Source: Cordia subcordata (Eukaryota; Streptophyta; Magnoliopsida; Boraginales; Cordiaceae). From it: DNA of 64,000 nt. The notes under the pieces are model-generated. The model saw only the letters and a list, made by a program, of their open reading frames with translations. It ran no database searches and had not been told where the DNA came from. Shown piece by piece: positions 10,731 to 22,867 of the stretch (positions within the stretch are counted from its first letter, which is position 1; each line of letters begins with the position of its first letter). The position numbers were made by a program, and so were the translations under genes. The stretch is taken from the NCBI GenBank assembly GCA_028554755.1, contig JAPTOF010000015.1, forward strand, positions 6,200,001 to 6,264,000. The letters are read 5' to 3'.

Positions 10731-11832
10731 TTACGAAATAGAAATAAGGTTTTTACGTACATCCAGAACATAATAAACGTTGTTCAAAAATAACTTTCTA
10801 TTACATGGTAAATTTAAACACATTCCTCCCACTACAGCAGCCCACACTTTTGCTTCATTTCCCAACCTCAGAGCAAACTGCCCTTTAGCTAGTTCCTTCA
10901 TTTCTTGAAACCAATGCAAAGAATTACAAATGTGGTTAGTAGCTCCAGAGTCTAAAATCCAAGAATTAGTAGAATCAACCATTAAACAGGTTTCTATGTA
11001 GAACAAAAGAGGTGTACCTATCTAGCCTCATGCCAAGTATTTTAGACAATCCTTTTTCCATTGTCCTTTTAGCCACATTTAAAGCATTTGCCCTTGGGCT
11101 TTTCACTTGTTAACTGCCTGGGCTGTTCACTATTTCTCTTCTTTTTCCCTTGACCATGTTTTTGCTTCCCCTTTCCTTTTAACTTTCTCCCTTTCGGGTT
11201 AAGTTCAGAAATGGATGCTTAAACTGTATTTATATGGCCTTTACTTCTCATTATGGCTTCTGCAGCTAGGAGCTCTTTCATTAATTCCGTCATATCCAAG
11301 TTCATTTTGCTTATATTATAATTAAGCTTGAACTAGATGTATGATGACGGTAGAGTCTCTAAAATCATGTCTACCTTTGATTGTTCATCTATGTTTGCTC
11401 CTAGGATCTCGGCAGTATTGAAGTAATCCATCATTTTGAGCATATGCTCCCTAACAGATGCTCCTTCTCCCATCCTTTGATTCATAGTTTCTCTAAGAGA
11501 ACCTTACCTTGCGGAGCTGCTCTTATTAGCAAACATACGAGACAGTGAGGTCATTATTTGTTTTGCAGTTTCCATATGATGATGCTTGCTCTGCAAAATA
11601 TCTGACAAAGAAGCCACCATATAGCACTTGGCCATAGTGTTGGCTTTCTGCCATTTTGCCTTAGCATCTTTCTGGACTTTAGAAGAGTTAGCCCTTACGA
11701 CAAGACAATGAGTTGTTAGGACATACTTGTACTCTTCTGCTGTGAGTACTATGTCATTCCCAGTCCACAAAATTCAGTCTAGTGAGCCTGCGCTCTTTGA
11801 GAATTGTAGCTAGTGGACTGAACGAAGACATT
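10731..11832 (-). pseudogene. gag: gag and aspartic protease (C1)
   Basis: The likely start is the ATG at 11832 (MSSFSPLATILKE). The gag core EEYKYVLTTHCLVV and MTSLSRMFANKSSSAR lies at 11770-11504, a lysine-rich basic stretch near 11200-11120, and a zinc knuckle CFKCG near 11080. The knuckle is frameshifted before its distal half. The protease WILDSGATNHIC lies near 10958-10925, followed by LNNVYYVLDVRKNLISIS. Stops and frameshifts separate the pieces, so no full product is possible. Confidence 0.87.
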
Positions 11833-13402
11833 TTTCTGAATACAATAATATAATCATAATTAATTTATGAGTATAGAATTGATGCATATGTAATATGTAT
11901 GCTATCTTTGGAAATAAAACATAAAAGTACTTTTTACATCATTTGCTTTTGAGTAGATCAACCCTTTAAACTACTTGATGTAATAGTGTCTTAACATCTT
12001 CACAAGAACTCCACCGATGGGAAGGCCGAACTTATGAATGCTAAGTTAAGCGTCATAGCTTATTTGAATTAACAATTATCTGGATTTGATTCAATTGAAT
12101 AATTCAATCACTGTTTTGTTTGGGTTCTTAAATTCGATAGCGAACTCTATCAGTAGGATAGCTGAACCTACCATTTAAGTTGAGTATACACCCGTTCCTA
12201 ATGTTTATTCCCAGTAAGATTCTTGGTTTAAGCCTTCCGATGGGGTAATGACTTTAATAAATGTTGCGTAAGGCAATCTTTAATGAAGAACTCCACCGAT
12301 GGGATGGTCGAACTTACTACCACCTTTTGAATAAACATTTTATGTTTCACCTTGTTAAATCTAGATAAAGTGTCACTTTCTAATGGGAAAGTTAATGACA
12401 TTTATCATTAATGTGAATCGGATATGGAAAGCTGTGGGGTATTTCCAGTCCCCTCTCCTACTCAATATTTTAACATAAGGGTTTTCTCAATTTTTGGTAT
12501 TCTTGCTTTAGTTTTAGATCTAAATATGCTTTGGATTTTTGAAACCCTTTCATTTTTGTGAATCCCCTTTGTGTTACTAAAACAGTACAATACCATAATA
12601 GATTACTTACCTAAATCTGGGTGCAGAGACCCTTAGGTTGATATATATTTGTAAATCTCAAATTAAGTTCTTTTAATGTTGTCATGAGATTGCATGGCAT
12701 GTTTAGACATAGCCACTAACAATTATCTTGCCTAAGCCATTCTCATAAACTTAACTATCTTTGAGAATCAACTCATTGGTTTGACCGATTTTTATAAACC
12801 CTAATGAGTGGACATATTTCTAGGTGGCAATCATGCTTATGTAAATATGTTAAAACATATATCAACGCATTATAAACATCCACCAAAATACGTTAAAAAT
12901 TCCTCTTTGATGGCTCCCTACAATCTTCAACAAAACAACACACTTAATAGCTTTTTCTGCCTCAGCCGGTTATTCATCAATAGGAGCTGGTCGACCGGCA
13001 AGCTCACCCGGCAGAATGTTCCTCCACGCTGTTTTCTTGTTTTTCTCCTTGGTCTTTAAATATTACAATAACACACTTTGCTATTGCTAATACAAGCTTC
13101 ATAAAGAAACATTACAAGGATATCAAAATATCCTATGCTTTTTTTGAATGAAACTACAAGTAATAACCATAAATATTTATACATGAAATCGCCTATGGCC
13201 AAGCTTTGTTGACTATACATGAAAACCTATCATGCATACATACGAACCATCAAGGGGATTTTATATTACCTACACATACAAACATAAAACCACAAGTATA
13301 TGCAACACAATATTTCCAAATCCTGCCACTCACAAGATGACTAATATGTTTATGCAAATACAATATTCTTGCATAGTCTAACCATGTTGTGTGTGAGCTT
13401 AA
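11833..13402 (-). other. Untranslated leader of C1 with degenerate tandem repeats
   Basis: These 1.57 kb lie between primer site and gag. A motif read on the plus strand as AACTCCACCGATGGGA recurs near 12007 and 12290, with degenerate copies near 12143 and 12232, about 140 bases apart. A second feature is GCTGGTCGACCGGC at 12986-12999 with CACCCGGC just after, the same motif as in the Athila U3 arrays. No ORF is convincing. Confidence 0.65.
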
Positions 13403-13414
13403 GCTCTGATACCA
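13403..13414 (-). other. Primer-binding site of C1 (initiator tRNA-Met)
   Basis: The minus strand reads TGGTATCAGAGC, a perfect match to the complement of the plant initiator tRNA-Met 3' end, two bases after the LTR terminus. Confidence 0.93.
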
Positions 13415-13416
13415 AT

Positions 13417-15341
13417 TGTAGGATCGATATTATTAAGTGTAGTGTATCCTAGTCCATATTTTCAAAAATTTAACTAAGAAAACATGCTAGGAAAACAATA
13501 TATCCACATAATACACACAAGAACATGCTTAAGAATATATAGAAAATAACTACTATTTTCAAAATATGTAAAGCTAACCTCTTGAAGCGTGGGGCCTTTG
13601 ATGAAGTTATAACTGTCCCAAGCTTTGTTTTTTACTCATGAACAAGGCCACAAAAAATTTACTATAAGGGTGTCGCAGTAGGTAATTCCCTAGTTTTATT
13701 CCCTATGATTGAAGAGACTTATCTTGAGAAAATAGCCTCTTGTATGCGAAGAAGAAAAGTAATATGCTCTTGAAAACTACAGCAAATCACACAATAAGTG
13801 TGTACTATGTGTAGTAGTATTTTCTCACCAAAGAGGAAGAAATTAACTACAAAGTGGATTGCATAAAAGGTGTAGAGTCTTATCTATTATAAAGAGAACC
13901 TTGGCACCCCAAGTTGTTAATCTTTCTATGTGGGAGAAAATTTCCATGTAGTAATTTTCTTATGCAGCTTGTCCACTTGTCTTGGAAAACTTATACAAGT
14001 AGTTCACTTGTTTTTGTAGTCTTTTGCAAGTTGTCCACTTGTCTTGGAAGACTTGTGCCAAGCCTACCATCCAAGCCCAACACAAAGTCCATAATCTATG
14101 TGGAGGCCTAAGCCCAGTAGGAAACCATCCTAGCCCAATTAGGTTATCTTGGACTCTAAAGAAATCCCAAACCCAATTCCAAGCTTTGGCCCAATAAGGC
14201 TACTACCACAATATGAAGTTTGCTTTTTCAAGATTACTTTCTCAAAGTTATTTCAACTAGGGAAGGGACCAAGAAGACACAATTAACCTTTGGCTTCCAA
14301 AAATAATTAAAAATGCCCTTGCCTAATCTAGGTGACATAATAATTATTTTTAACTCATCTATTCCACCATAAGATCAAAGTTGCACTCCAAGAATAATTG
14401 CTATTATCCAGAAGCTTATCACAAAAGAATGTGAACTTTGTCTTTGACCTACTAAATAACCATCCATAATGCCCCTTTATGTACACCCACAGCTAAGACC
14501 GGTCCTTTGGCCTATGTACTATCACCTTCTTAGCTGCATCTTTTTCTTTTGGGTTTCTTGTCTTATTGCCAATCATCCTTGGTCATGGAATCTCTTGATC
14601 TCGAGAGCAACCCTCAAGCCAAATGACCGATACACCTATAAAGGTAGTATCACTAGATCTAGATTCGGATGATAAATTTGGACAATCCCAAAGGGGGCAC
14701 ATAGATTTCATATTGCATATGCATGTTCCAATTAATTAGAACTTAACATTCAGTGCACAAGGCTATTGATATTAATAAAGTAAGATCTTCTCCAACAGTG
14801 AATCAAAGTACCAAACCCTAACTTCATTAGTTCATGCACATATCCTCAAGATTAAGAGCAATGATCATTTAGTAGCAGTGAGTGTCTTATTTTATTTATT
14901 TGATAGTATGTCTCTAGAAAATATACTTACAATAGTTCTGTCCAATACGTGACACACGTATTATTGAGAGAAATTTGAAAAGTCCTCTAATGACTTAGGT
15001 AGATCACCCTCAAAGAGGAGACTTATTCAATATAACCTTATCCCAATAGAGTGCCCAACACTACTATTTGGTTATGGATTCAATTTATGACATGACTAAA
15101 TCTAGACTTGGACCTACTATGCATCCAGCCTCACTATGGACCCGGACCTACTATGCATCCAGCCTCACTATGGACCCAAGTCATTAGTTTAAGTCAAAGG
15201 ACCTTTATACATGTATCGATAAAACATAATAGAGATAATATATAAGAAATTTATAATGCCATTTAACAGAAAATGATTTTATATTGTTTAACATCCAAAA
15301 TGTCATGTACCAGTAAGCTTTAGGGCATACTGATCCTAATA
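13417..15341 (-). repeat. 5' LTR of C1 (1925 bp)
   Basis: On the plus strand it begins TGTAGGATCGAT at 13417 and ends TGATCCTAATA at 15341. These ends are inverted copies (GTAGGATC against GATCCTA) with the right-hand CA decayed to TA. It lies directly against the primer site on one side and Ath-2 integrase sequence on the other. It contains a perfect 34-base tandem duplication at 15110-15177. Confidence 0.82.
15110..15177. repeat. Perfect 34-bp tandem duplication in the C1 LTR
   Basis: Two identical 34-base units (15110-15143 and 15144-15177) start GGACCTACTATGCATCC and end CTATGGACCC. Confidence 0.95.
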
Positions 15342-15496
15342 GATGGGATGGTCCATATGAAGAGCTGGTTGCCTACCCTCTCAGAGTGGTCAAGATCAAG
15401 AACTTGAAGGATGGCCGAGAGTTGACGGTGAATGGTCAACGCCTGAAGCATGCATATGATCCGAGCATGGCTCGTGTGGAGGTTTTAATGCTTTAA
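15342..15496 (+). pseudogene. Integrase C-terminus (Ath-2)
   Basis: Reads [28 protein letters not shown] and MARVEVLML, then a stop at 15494. It aligns with the last 50 residues of the Ath-4 integrase. Only the tail survives, directly after the C1 LTR. Confidence 0.88.
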
Positions 15497-16925
15497 GATC
15501 CCATCTATGAAGGATGAAGATGAGTTGGTGATTGCCTGGCTGACGACGTGGTGGTTAGCGCTACTAGGAGGCAACCTAGGTTCAATTTTGCAATTTTCCA
15601 TTTGTTTCACTTTCTTTCCTTTTTGTTTTTTTTTTCCTTCTTTTTCTTTCACCCACATCAAAGTTTTGAATCCTGATCCTTTGCCTTATAAGATACACCA
15701 TTGCTTATTATTGTACATGCCGATACAAGCATGCATAGGCAATACTGCAAATCTTGTTTTCTTTATAAGTGTTTATGAATTATGAGTCACAAGGTTAATA
15801 GTATGATGATTTCTCATTGGCATGGAGAGCTTTGAAGAAAATTCAAGGTTTTATCTATCCTTTCTCTGCTTGTTCCGCATGATTTTACCCCATCCCCACC
15901 ACTATTACTTGCTTTGTAATTCCGATTTGCTTGTTTATGTGTTTTGCTCTAACTGCTTAAGGACAAGCAAAGTTTAGGTTTGGGAGTGTGGGACTTTGGT
16001 TTTCTTGTTATATATCTTGCTTAGGGTAGATTGCATCGCATTATGTGCTTAAAAAAATGGTGAAAATTTTTCAATTTTGATGCATATAGAATTGTTTGTT
16101 TTTTGGTTGATCATTGTTGGTTATTGTGATTGACTCTATTGATTTGTAAATATAAGATGCATTGTGGGGAAATGAATAGAGTAGCTTGAAAACTAAGTCT
16201 TAAAGTGGATGCCCTTAAAAGTTGTAGGGAGTGAGGACCTTTAAGAATGACCCTCGTAGCCAACCCATAGCTTGGCAGGAAAGAGTGTTGAAAGAAAGGG
16301 TTGTTGATGTGAATGCCTCTTCCTTGATTAGTTCTTTTTTATGTGCCAAAGCCTCTGTTTTTGTTTTCTTTTTATGTGAATACAATGCAAAACATGAAAG
16401 ATCCAAAAAAATTGAAAAAGGAAAAAGGTGCAAAAATATCAAAAAGATAATAAAAAAATTGAAAAAAAAAGCCAATGGCACCAAAAAGTTTTGTGAATAA
16501 GTACATAAGTGATACAATGTCAACTTAGCACATGTTATCATCTTTGTAGATTTGTAAATAAGGCTTTTATAAGCCATTACATTTGTATATTCTCTTATCT
16601 TGTCTTTGAGGCTTTGTGCATATTGAGGAGGCTATGTTAGTTGAGAAGGCACGAAATATCAACATCCCTTATGCGCGAGTTAGAATCTTAGGCTTGTGGT
16701 GGTTTGGTTACTTGGGAAATTCCCATGAGGAACGAGACCCCTTATGAGTAGAGAGAAGATTCAAAGAGGCATGGGGATCTCTTCACAATAGGAATGCCCT
16801 CTTCATGCTTCTTAGACTAACTTTGATAGTGAGTCAACCCCTTTGGTAACCCTTTGCATCAACTCAAGATATAAAACTTAAGATTAGGCTTGCTTGAGAC
16901 AAGTAAGGAGAAGGTTTGGGGGTGT
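15497..16925 (+). other. 3' UTR and polypurine tract of Ath-2
   Basis: Homologous to 6991-8368. The internal module (TGCTTAAGGACAAGCA near 15953, then TTTAGGTTTGGGAG) and the terminal module (GGCTTGCTTGAGACAAG near 16887, then AAGGAGAAGGTTTGGGGGTGT) are both present. The terminal hairpin has lost a base in the loop/stem. No sense ORF is supported. Confidence 0.78.
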
Positions 16926-18790
16926 TGATGTGTTGTGTTTTTGTGTGCATTTATGTTGTTAATTGCCTATGTTTGAGAGGTACCTTGAGCTTTAAAAGAT
17001 GCCTTAGAATAGCACATATATGAGAGTTAGGCTTAAGAGTAAGCAAATGTACATAGTTGAGTTTCTAAGTCAAATGCTATACTAAATACTTGATTTTGTG
17101 CCTTAGGTGAGCTATAGGGCAGAAACGGAGCTTGAACGAGGATGGACAATGAAGATAGAAGAGGTACGGGTCATGTGATGAAGGCCAAGAGCAAGAAAGA
17201 GACAATAGAAGGCCAATTGGAGGAGCCGGTCAACCTAGAAAAATTGCCAGTCGACCTACTCTAGAAAGGACCTCATTTTTAGTCGGTCAACCCCCTTTTG
17301 AAGCCGGTCAACCAGCAAAGTCGACCAGCTAGTCCAGAGAGCATCACTTGAAAAGCCAAATGAGTTAAGAAGAGAAGCCAGTTGACCGGCTGTGCACGGC
17401 AGATGTTATAAAAACTTGATTTTTTAGCTTTAAAAAAAAATTTTAGAGACCAATATACACACACCCACTTCTCACACACAAAACCCTATTCTCACCCATC
17501 TCTAATTCACACATTAACATACACACCCACTTGTAATTAAGCTAATTTTGGAGGATTCAAACACTACTTGTTGAAGATTTGCTCAAGTTTGTAAAGAGAC
17601 AAAAGAGGATGAAAAGGGAGATTTCTTTAACCTCTTTCATTCTTATTTACTTCATGCTTGAGTAAATGATTTAGGGTACCTAACTTGTGTAACGGGTTAA
17701 TGTATACTCTTTGTTATGGGATTTTATTGGCTTATATATGTACATACTTTGTTCTTATTTTAGACGCTTTATATCTATACATGTCCATGTGTTTGATGTA
17801 ATGCTTGAATGAGTTGTATTTGTATAGATTGGGTTGTATTTGCTTAAAGCACTTCTGATCCTCAAATTATGCATGTCTATATGTGTGATTATGGATAATA
17901 TGAAGTGGATTGATTCTATTCATGTCCATGTGAGTATGAAATATGCCTCATAGTGAATGCATGCTCAATCAAAGCTACATGTTGATATTTGAATGCTTTT
18001 AATAGCGTAAATCAAACCCGCTGGTGTTTGTATCGTGGATAGGACATCATATTCACAATGCCTTGCCTTAGAACATGTAGGACTGCACTTACTAGGTATG
18101 AATCCGCTTTAATGACCCTAGAATGACAGTACATAAGTTAGGATTAGTCTAGGTCGAGTCCCCTTTAGCTTTAAATCTAGCTAATAGGAGTCCGAATAGG
18201 CTTAGTCAACCCTAGGAACCCTATGTCTTAGCTTTAAATCCAGCTAATGGTTTAGGAACTAGGGTAGGATTATTCTAGGGCACCTAGGTAGTTTTCTAGT
18301 CCCTCCTATGGCCTTAGGTACATAAGGACCACGCCATAACTCTAAGTGTACATGCTTGGGGAGGGATCCGCATCGAGTCCTAGGGTGTAGTTAGGACACT
18401 AGTTAGTTACTTAGTTTTAGAAGCTTTATCTAAAAGGCCAATCCCCAAATCCCATAGCATAAAGGCGCTAAATCACCCATTCACAATTGTAGATAACTCG
18501 ATCACCTTTCCCTTTGTTTTAATCCCCTAAAGTAGTTAGTTCTTTCCTTCTTTTCCTTAGTGCATTTATAGTGTAGTCTTTCATCTTTCTCTCTTAGCTC
18601 TCAAAAAATCCAAAAAGTACAAAAATATGTTAGTTTTGGTCTTCTTTTTAAGCTTCTTCTAGAGCACGCTAGCACAGAATTCCTTCCAAAATTCACGCCT
18701 CCCTGTGGTTCGACTTGTGCACTATCACACCATCCTACACGATCCGTACACTTGCGTGTCTTTTAGGGCTTGCACAAAAAAGCGCGACCA
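16926..18790 (+). repeat. LTR of Ath-2 (1865 bp, divergent subfamily)
   Basis: It starts TGATGTGTTGTG after the polypurine tract and ends GCGACCA (expected CATCA). The next bases GTTCTATCC replace the usual primer site. By eye it is only about 70% like the Ath-4 LTR in the first 200 bases, but it keeps the same order: CCGG-type array, TATA box, then the 'ggctttaaatcyagc' phrases near the end. Confidence 0.85.
17222..17414 (+). promoter_or_regulatory. Decayed U3 promoter array and TATA box (Ath-2)
   Basis: GCCGGTCAACC, CAGTCGACC, AGTCGGTCAACC and AGTTGACCGGC are degenerate versions of GGTCGACCGG, mostly by G-to-A or C-to-T changes. The CArG-like box is reduced to CTCATTTTTAG. TATAAAA starts at 17407. 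Confidence 0.5.
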
Positions 18791-18899
18791 GTTCTATCCT
18801 TTCTTTTCATGCTTTCTTTATTCTGAATAATAAAAGAAAAATCTATATTTTTGCTTGTTAAGCTTTGTGAAGAGGGATACTTGTGCTTGATTGAATATA

Positions 18900-20118
18900 A
18901 GTCACTCAAATGCTTCCTGGTGGTCCTTGGATCCTCTTCCCTACCACCCGAACGTGTTCCTTATGCATGTCGCTTATGTGGAAGTTTTGTCCCTATGAAA
19001 ATTCCCCATCTAGGGCCAATGCTAACTATGACCCCTATAGTCGTGCATCATTTAATGCATCTTTATTTAGTAATCATGACTATAAGGATGTATATTCTTA
19101 TTATTGCAATCTATGTGGAAGCAGTGCTCGTGATTCCAATACTTGCCCTATCTTCCACCCTTATTCCTAATTGCATGTAATGCCCAATGCCCCTAGCAAT
19201 CATATGCCCATGCATGCATCTTCATCATATTATCATGATTCTAGGGAGCAGCAACATGCATTTTTCATATTGGGGTTAAGATGACTCTTCATTTGGTACA
19301 CCTCCTTGCATTGAGAGTTTATCCTTCGCACCATCTCTTCTCATCCACCCATCCTCTGAGTACTACAATGGTTGTGCTTATAATGATCCCAATCAAGATG
19401 TTTACCATTTTACTCAGTTGAACCCTCTTCCATTATGTCTACACTCTCAGAGCAATTAGATCAAATGCTTGAGCAATCCCAGTCTCTCCTCTGATCTAAT
19501 CAAGAAGAACTAAAGAGCTTTAAGCGAGAATCCAAATCTCTAAGAGAGTGCTTGAAGAGAATGCTTGAAAGTGTGCAACTTGTTAGTGAGAATTTTGAGA
19601 TACTCTTAGAGCGAGTCAAAGGGATAGAGATGAGACCTTACAATGGGGTAACTAGAGGTGAAAATGATAATGCATTGGAAAGACAACTAGAGAGAGAGGT
19701 TGATGGAGAAATAACATCATATAGTGAGGATAAAGATTAGCTTGATGACAATATGGTTCTTGATAACTCCTATGGATATGTTTTAGAGGAAATAGTACCC
19801 TATCCTCCTAAGCTTTCAACAACTTCTATTGAGTCACGTAAGCCTTCCTTTTCTTCTCATCCCATACTTCCCATACATATACAGGTTGAGTCTCATGATC
19901 ATAGCACTCATTTGCATTTTGAGTCCTCATTTAATGAGTCTAAGGTACACACCTTCCTCGAGCATTCATGCATACATGACCAGAAAGCCTTTAAGTCCCT
20001 ATTGTCCCCTCTATTTGTGAACACCCCTTGTGAAAGCATGATGGTGAGATGACACCCATTAGCGATGAATGTATAGATGGATTTGATGAAACTTTAGCTA
20101 GTGAAGGTTTATAGTCAT
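18900..20118 (+). pseudogene. Unrecognised H ORF, N-terminal and middle part
   Basis: I do not recognise this protein. Near its start are two similar cysteine pairs, CRLCGSF (about 18968) and CNLCGSSARDSNTCP (about 19105), separated by a Tyr/Asn-rich linker; a frameshift lies between them. From 19435 a helix-forming, Leu/Glu-rich segment (SEQLDQMLEQSQSLL, then ESVQLVSENFEILLERVKG) suggests a coiled coil. A Ser/His-rich stretch (19753-20050) follows. Stops at 19168, 19492 (TGA) and 19738 (TAG) and a frameshift near 20050 break the frame. It continues past the solo LTR. It may be a highly changed gag or a captured gene. Confidence 0.55.
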
Positions 20119-22068
20119 TGATGTACATCTCTCGAGTGCAAACTCCAAAGACCCATAAGTGCACGGATCGATGCAGTGTAGTGTGTGCGAGAACAGGTGT
20201 TGAACCACAGGGAGGTTATGTTGCAGGATGGATTCTACGTCTGTGTTCTAGAGTGTGCCTAAGAAGGAAATTTAAACTAACTATATTTTGGTGTTTTTGG
20301 ATGGTTGGGAGGTCTAATTAAGGAAAGTAAAACTACACTATGGGAAAGGGGAAATGTGGAGACAAGCTACCTAGAGAGAACTAACAAATGAAAGGGATTA
20401 GGGTGACAACTACTTGTTAATAGGTAATCCTAGATTCCAATACTATGGGATTACATGGAATGGCTTAATCATCAATTTCTCTTTTACTAGGTTGCTAAGT
20501 TAATGTATTAATTTCTCCCTAGGACTTGGTGTGGGTCCGTCCCTAGGCGGCGCCTTCTGGAGCTACGGCATGGTCCTTATGACCTAGAGCCTTAAGAGTG
20601 ACTAACTAGCTTCCTAGGTGACCAAGAACAAATCTATTGTAGTACCTAAATCATTGGCTGTATTTAAAGCCAAGACCTATTGTCGCTAGAGTCGACTAAA
20701 TCTACTCGAAAGCCTATTGGCTGGATTTAAAGCCAAAGGAGATTCAATTTAAACTAGCCTTTAATTGTGCTTCGTCATTCTAGGGTTACAATAGCGGGAT
20801 TTGACCTATTAACGCATTCATACAAGTTCTAAGCTAAGGTGTTTACGAATTAAGGGACCTATTCGACTACCAAACATTGTCATGCTCGGATTACACCATT
20901 AAAAGCACTTTTGAATCAACATGTATGCAATATTGATGTCATATTTACTACTAGGCATGCAAACATACACATGGACATGAATATAAACAATACCCACTTC
21001 ATAAAATCCACACGTTCATTACCACATAGACATGATTATAGAATGGATGAAAGGTGTTTGGTAGCAAATAGACTTCAATTTACACATATGCAACTCTCAT
21101 AGGCATATTATCAAACACCTAGACATGTATTGAATAATAGCCATTGAAACAAGAAAAGCATAGCATATGTGTATACATTAAGCCATTGAATCCCATAATA
21201 TAGAAGTAAAGGATCAACCCATTACACAAGTGTCATCACCCTAAACAAATCTACCCAAAAAGAATATAATAAAGGATGAAAGAGAAAAGAGAAAACTCCT
21301 CTTCCATCCTAGCAATCCTTGTACAAATTCCTTGAGTAGCCTTTGTTCCAAGTGTTTGAATCCCTCAAAATAAGTTGAAGCTAGGTGAAAAGTGTGTGTG
21401 TGTTGGAGGTTGGTGAAAGAAGAATTAGGGTTTTGGAGATGGGTGTGAAAGAATATGACTTAATTAATTACAAAATGACCAAAAGTGGGCTTATATTGCT
21501 AATTTCTGTGACTACCGGAACACTCTACCGAAGCACCGGTGCCAAGGGGTCTCTATTCCGGTAATAGAAGCGTGCTCTCTATTTTTGGCAAAATAGTGAA
21601 ACGGTGCACCGGTGCCAAAGGACCTTTATTCCTGTAGTAGAAGTATGCTTTCTGTTTTTGGCGGAATAGTGCGTCGGTATATCGATACTTTGAAGCCAGT
21701 GTTCCAGTAGTGTCTCTTTGCTCTCTTTTGGCTTTGTTTTAGCTCTGTTTTGCTCCCAATTGTCTTGAACTTTGTCCAGAAGCCTCCAAACTTGATTTTT
21801 TCTTCCACTTTTTATCTTCAATTATGCTTCCAATCCTTGCTCAAATCATCTCCATCTTGGTTGATCTTTAAACAATCCTCAATCTCACCTATAACATCCA
21901 AAACAAGCCATTATGTAGTATTTATCCTTTAAACTCAACTATGTACAGTTGCATACACTTAAGCCTATACCTAGCACAAGTACTACATAAATGCAACTAT
22001 TAAGCTCTATACACCTCCAAAATATAGACAAATAAAAATTCAAACACACACAAAAGCACAGCACATCA
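20119..22068 (-). repeat. Solo Athila LTR in H with GTCAT target duplication
   Basis: Read on the minus strand it runs TGATGTGCTG...GTACATCA. GTCAT at 20114-20118 and again at 22069-22073 flanks it exactly, so it looks like a complete solo LTR. It belongs to the same subfamily as the Ath-3 LTR at 30283-32151 (roughly 90% alike by eye). The right LTR lacks about 60 bases present here near 20755-20810. Confidence 0.9.
21520..21715 (-). promoter_or_regulatory. U3 array of ACCGGT-type palindromes with CArG-like boxes
   Basis: GCACCGGTGC palindromes lie near 21532 and 21606, with further CCGGTAGT-type copies. On the minus strand CCAAAAATAG ends the sequence at 21588-21579, and a related CCAAAAACAG lies at 21661-21652. 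A TATAAG box follows at 21495-21490. The layout matches the GTCGACCGG arrays of the other subfamilies with a different palindrome core. Confidence 0.5.
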
Positions 22069-22865
22069 GTCATCCATTGGGGAAAACAAGACATCAATTT
22101 CGAGGTTTTTACATGATAAATCTCTTGGAGTTAAGAATCATTATGTTGAGGAGAATAGCAACTCTAAGAAGACACATATGAAAGAAATTGGCGTGCTTGG
22201 AAGAATGATCCATGACGTTTGATGATTTATTGATGGAAATAAAGCCTATTAAGATTGAATCCACCCTTCATGAGGAGTTAGAACGACCTAGGCTTAAACA
22301 TGTTATATCTTATAGAGAAGACAAGTTTATTACTTCATCATCCCTTACCCTTGCCCTTCCTTCTCTGAGAGTCGTTCCCATTCCCCTTTCCCATTTTGTT
22401 GAGTCTCCCTCTTTGGAACTCACGTTTGCGCCTTTTAGTTTAGACCGTTTTCATCTAGGGTTAGAAAGCATGTTTCCTATGTTGCATGCATTTGACTTAT
22501 CTTTGACCCATGGGGATAGTGTATTTTTAGCCCTTGATTATGAAAAGAAGGCCATGGGGTGGTCAGTGAAACAGCAAGTGGGGCATGTTCTTTTATGTTT
22601 GTGCACGACACCTTCCACACTTGTACACACATTCTCTTTTGATAGTTTGGGGTGGGATCTTGAATAGGGTTCATTACCCTATCATATAGTGCATGACCCT
22701 TTTCGTCTATCGTCTATGCTTGGTTGAATATCCGAAAATTTGTGCCTTTTAATTTTAAACATGCATGGCTCAGACATTAGTGCCTCGGCTGGAGGCGTTA
22801 AATCCAGCATTGCTAGGAGGCACCTTAGACATGTTTATATTCCATTTTCTTTCCTTGTTTTCCTT
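22069..22865 (+). pseudogene. Duplicated C-terminal part of the H ORF (left copy)
   Basis: About 95% identical by eye to 32152-32959. It contains an open stretch at 22212-22667 including LMEIKPIKIESTLHEELE, SLELTFAPFSLDRFHLGL and VHTFSFDSLGWDLE, stopping where the other copy reads Lys. A small deletion near 22215 (compared with 32300) puts an early stop before it. The homology ends at 22865 inside GTTTTCCTT, where the Ath-3 polypurine tract begins. The protein is not recognised. Confidence 0.75.
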
Positions 22866-22867
22866 CA

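Larger units (their letters stand above)
10219..15341 (-). mobile_element. C1: Ty1/copia element, 5' half, interrupted by Ath-1
   Basis: On the minus strand the order is 5' LTR (15341-13417), initiator-Met primer site (13414-13403), long leader, gag, protease, GAG-pre-integrase and the start of the integrase core, where Ath-1 cuts it at 10219. Protease before integrase before RT is the copia order. The LTR is inserted in Ath-2 exactly at GATGGGATGG of the integrase tail. The rest of C1 must lie beyond Ath-1, left of the window. Confidence 0.9.
15342..18790 (+). mobile_element. Ath-2: 3' remnant of an Athila-type element
   Basis: It contains the integrase C-terminus, a 3' UTR, a polypurine tract and one LTR (16926-18790). 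The 5' side was cut by the C1 insertion. The LTR differs strongly from those of Ath-1 and Ath-4 and resembles that of Ath-6, so it belongs to another subfamily. No primer site follows the LTR. Confidence 0.85.

Noticed and set aside
12000..12330. CRISPR-like spaced repeats
   Set aside because: The repeats are degenerate, about 140 bases apart, in a plant retrotransposon leader; no array structure or cas genes.
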